From contig CAYXFD010000007.1 in assembly GCA_964464175.1 (NCBI GenBank), positions 43,393 to 107,392 on the forward strand: DNA of 64,000 nucleotides, in the 5' to 3' direction. The notes below the pieces were generated by a model that saw only the letters and a list, made by a program, of their open reading frames with translations, was not told where the DNA came from and made no database searches. Source of the DNA: CAYXFD01 sp964464175 (GTDB lineage: Bacteria > Cloacimonadota > Cloacimonadia > Cloacimonadales > JAJBBL01). The translations under genes were made by a program, and so were the position numbers. This document shows, one piece after another, positions 63,201-64,000 of this stretch (position 1 is the stretch's first letter; the number at the start of each line of letters is the position of its first letter).

Positions 63201-63875
63201 ATCTGAAATAATGATCATTTTATAAGGATTATTGATATCGGGCAGAATAGATTCTGTCCTGACATATTTCTTACTATAAGAAGACATCTCTTCCGGATTC
63301 ATGACCAGGGTAGATAGTTCATTCCTGACTCTCTCTGTCTGGGTCAAAAAGAGATTTTGCTCTTCGGCTGTCTGTTGATCATATTCTGTGTTGATAACGA
63401 GTCTGTAGCTGCTGTACCAGTTCAGTCTTTGGCGGACAGGATTGTAAGAATAGGGATAAACATTGATCAGAAGAAGATCATGACCGTTTTTCCTCTCTGT
63501 TCCAAGAATTTCATATCTCCTTCGAGGATAAAAGCTATCAGATCGATAGATATCCATGTTCGGTAAAGTTTCACTGAAAGATGGTTGAGAGATCGGCTGT
63601 GGTTCAGTGGCAAAGTGCAGGTATATATTCTCTGATTCTTGCTCGTTCTGAAACGAAAAATCAGCTCCCGTAAATTTGTGTCCTTCCGGGAGCAGGATGC
63701 GAAGTTCATAATAAGCAAGCATCGGAGAGCCGGGCTCCATTATTACCGGTAATTCAAGCTCAAATCTATCATTACTGATCCGGGGAAATTCTACTGCTTT
63801 ATCGAAAACCAGTCCCGTTAACGAAAGGTACCAGAACAGGGATATTACCAGGGTTAAAATCAGTTTCTTTCTCAT
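60276..63875 (-). CDS. C25 (gingipain-type) peptidase with FG-GAP repeats and sorting domain
   Basis: 1199 residues. Signal peptide MRKKLILTLVISLFWYLSLTGLVF. Prodomain to about 210; C25 domain about 215-600 with H444 (INHIGHANFS) and C474 (YTQGCYPAAF); then an Ig-like domain, and FG-GAP/VCBS-like repeats (FTGDDLEELVVVD, INNSGNKEIVIAS, LNNDGSLQIISL, LNDDGYNEIIIGS) forming a beta-propeller. It ends in MKQNYPNPFNPDTRIDFSLKEDASVVLEVFNIKGQRVTTLVNEDLPAGNHSVVWRGTNSENRSVASGIYFYRL, a FlgD-like sorting domain. Probably a type IX-style secreted protease. Confidence 0.88.
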   Translation of the reverse strand: MRKKLILTLVISLFWYLSLTGLVFDKAVEFPRISNDRFELELPVIMEPGSPMLAYYELRILLPEGHKFTGADFSFQNEQESENIYLHFATEPQPISQPSFSETLPNMDIYRSDSFYPRRRYEILGTERKNGHDLLLINVYPYSYNPVRQRLNWYSSYRLVINTEYDQQTAEEQNLFLTQTERVRNELSTLVMNPEEMSSYSKKYVRTESILPDINNPYKMIIISDESKETLFNDYIDWKESNGISTGFFSVNEIYQNYPGVNNQEKIRNLIIDAYQTYAQTDTPLEYVILGGDDRIIPIRGMYGEVGQYVDYNMPSDVYYSNLDGTWDANGNGIYGEMADNPDWFAEVALGRIPAFTDSQFLNSFHKSYHYVDNATFSNDIVYMFGENLDYQPTWGGDYKDVIIPYIPSEYYLDTLYERDGTFSIANVMNAINNGVGIINHIGHANFSIVFGLNNIRIGALTNTDYGFAYTQGCYPAAFDTPTSQESGCVGQNLVTTSGGLFAFIGNTRYGWYSPGNTNGASQAYDITFFSGLYEQNIRELGYTMNYSKEQLVNQAMSSGVMRWVYYQLILFGDPSIAVKDANGNFPYIEPVSVVFDDVAGDNDGIVNPGETIHIYIELANQPNWSDASEVTAVISFDNNSFNLINDSVNYGSLAQSTTGTNTSNPFIVSIDENVPYGNHVMQVHVTAVGEGNTTFTNIYELPVSVTLIQKDWPWNSSYPISASPLYLDFTGDDLEELVVVDALGNITLLDSSAEELQETINNQENLWRSFSVGDINNSGNKEIVIASRTGKILVIDQQGDLLFSYDECGQQILTPVLSDLNNDGSLQIISLGLDKNLYVLNSLGELSEGYPVQLPHTSIADLAVADLNDDGYNEIIIGSLDGNLYALNYNGTFLDGFPVSLGSGVISAPIVLDNKNIAVGTTNNKLFLVSPEGEIVFEKTLSNRISTEIIAADFLNDGELELAFITNNGTAHLLNQNGEYLDGWPQSFNELFSQPPLAVDLNNDGFVNFIAYSSGGRVYALHNDGSSVDSFPVPLNTSLTAPALIADIDNDGDWDIILTTSAGVTVVDYKGAKGSNTPWLLYRGNTYRTGFYGDNTTTNSDIPVSDYTTAMKQNYPNPFNPDTRIDFSLKEDASVVLEVFNIKGQRVTTLVNEDLPAGNHSVVWRGTNSENRSVASGIYFYRLVSPEKTITKKMLLVK

Positions 63876-63914
63876 TAAAATCTATTCCTCCAATAGTTTA
63901 TAATACTTTCCTTT

Positions 63915-63942
63915 AAGATAACTCAGTGTTAATTTGTGTCAA
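63915..63942 (-). promoter_or_regulatory. Candidate promoter of the C25-transpeptidase operon
   Basis: Minus strand: TTGACA (63937-63942), 16-nt spacer, TATCTT (63915-63920). It lies about 40 bases before the ATG and its GGAGGA ribosome site (about 12-nt spacing). Confidence 0.55.
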
Positions 63943-64000
63943 GAAGAAAATGAGCAGGCATTCCCCCATTTTTTTTCAGAACCTCAATCTCAGTTGTAGT

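Noticed and set aside
1..64000. CRISPR arrays, rRNA, tRNA, prophage
   Set aside because: No regular repeat-spacer pattern, rRNA core sequence, tRNA cloverleaf or phage structural gene was found by reading both strands.

Overview
The window reads as chromosome from a low-GC, Gram-negative, amino-acid-fermenting anaerobe. The best guess is a member of the Cloacimonadota (WWE1) or a near relative in the Fibrobacterota-Chlorobiota-Bacteroidota neighbourhood. Grounds: C25 (gingipain-type) peptidases and a beta-propeller protein ending in FlgD-like sorting domains, a PorV-like barrel, lipid A kinase LpxK, an adenosylcobalamin-dependent lysine aminomutase with a CoA-transferase, and a cobalamin adenosyltransferase. 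The phylum is inference from gene content, not a database result.

Layout. 1-6.4 kb is an accessory defence island: the end of an amino-methyltransferase with a TdeIII-type endonuclease, an arsenate reductase/methyltransferase pair, an MjaI-type (CTAG-like) methyltransferase-endonuclease pair whose methylase carries a nuclease-like tail, and a PUA/EVE-like plus PD-(D/E)xK protein. 6.5-10.3 kb holds a DUF4476 protein, a methyltransferase and a hybrid sensor kinase without its phospho-accepting histidine. 10.5-19.6 kb (minus strand) is an envelope glycan locus: deacetylase-like protein, two glycosyltransferases, a WecA-type transferase, a PorZ-like beta-propeller protein and aroB. 20-31.8 kb (plus strand) carries a fused lysine 5,6-aminomutase, CoA-transferase, glyQ, a heterodimeric ABC exporter, cobO, lemA and lpxK. 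31.9-38.9 kb (minus) is a PorU/PorV/lipoprotein operon. 38.9-46.9 kb (minus) has purD, a 58-residue ferredoxin, the frr-pyrH-tsf-rpsB-rpsI-rplM translation cluster and groEL with a CIRCE element. 47.2-49.6 kb is a PHP-glycosyltransferase fusion. 49.8-59.1 kb is a phosphate-starvation region: phoU-pstBACS, a small sigma factor, phoB-phoR and a porin. 59.3-63.9 kb is a second C25 protease with an L,D-transpeptidase.

The most interesting structure is regulatory. Three minus-strand promoters (sigma factor, pstS, porin) share one architecture: four TTAA-core hexamers exactly 11 bp apart, then exactly 9 nt, then a TA-rich -10. This resembles the tandem TTAACA box bound by Bacillus PhoP. It defines a local Pho regulon that includes its own sigma factor, apparently on a leaderless or nearly leaderless mRNA. 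Other points: PorU-, PorV- and PorZ-like proteins suggest type IX-style cargo attachment, the KamD-KamE fusion keeps its cofactor residues, and the ABC exporter has a matched degenerate ATP site. No tRNA, rRNA, CRISPR array, insertion sequence or prophage was seen.
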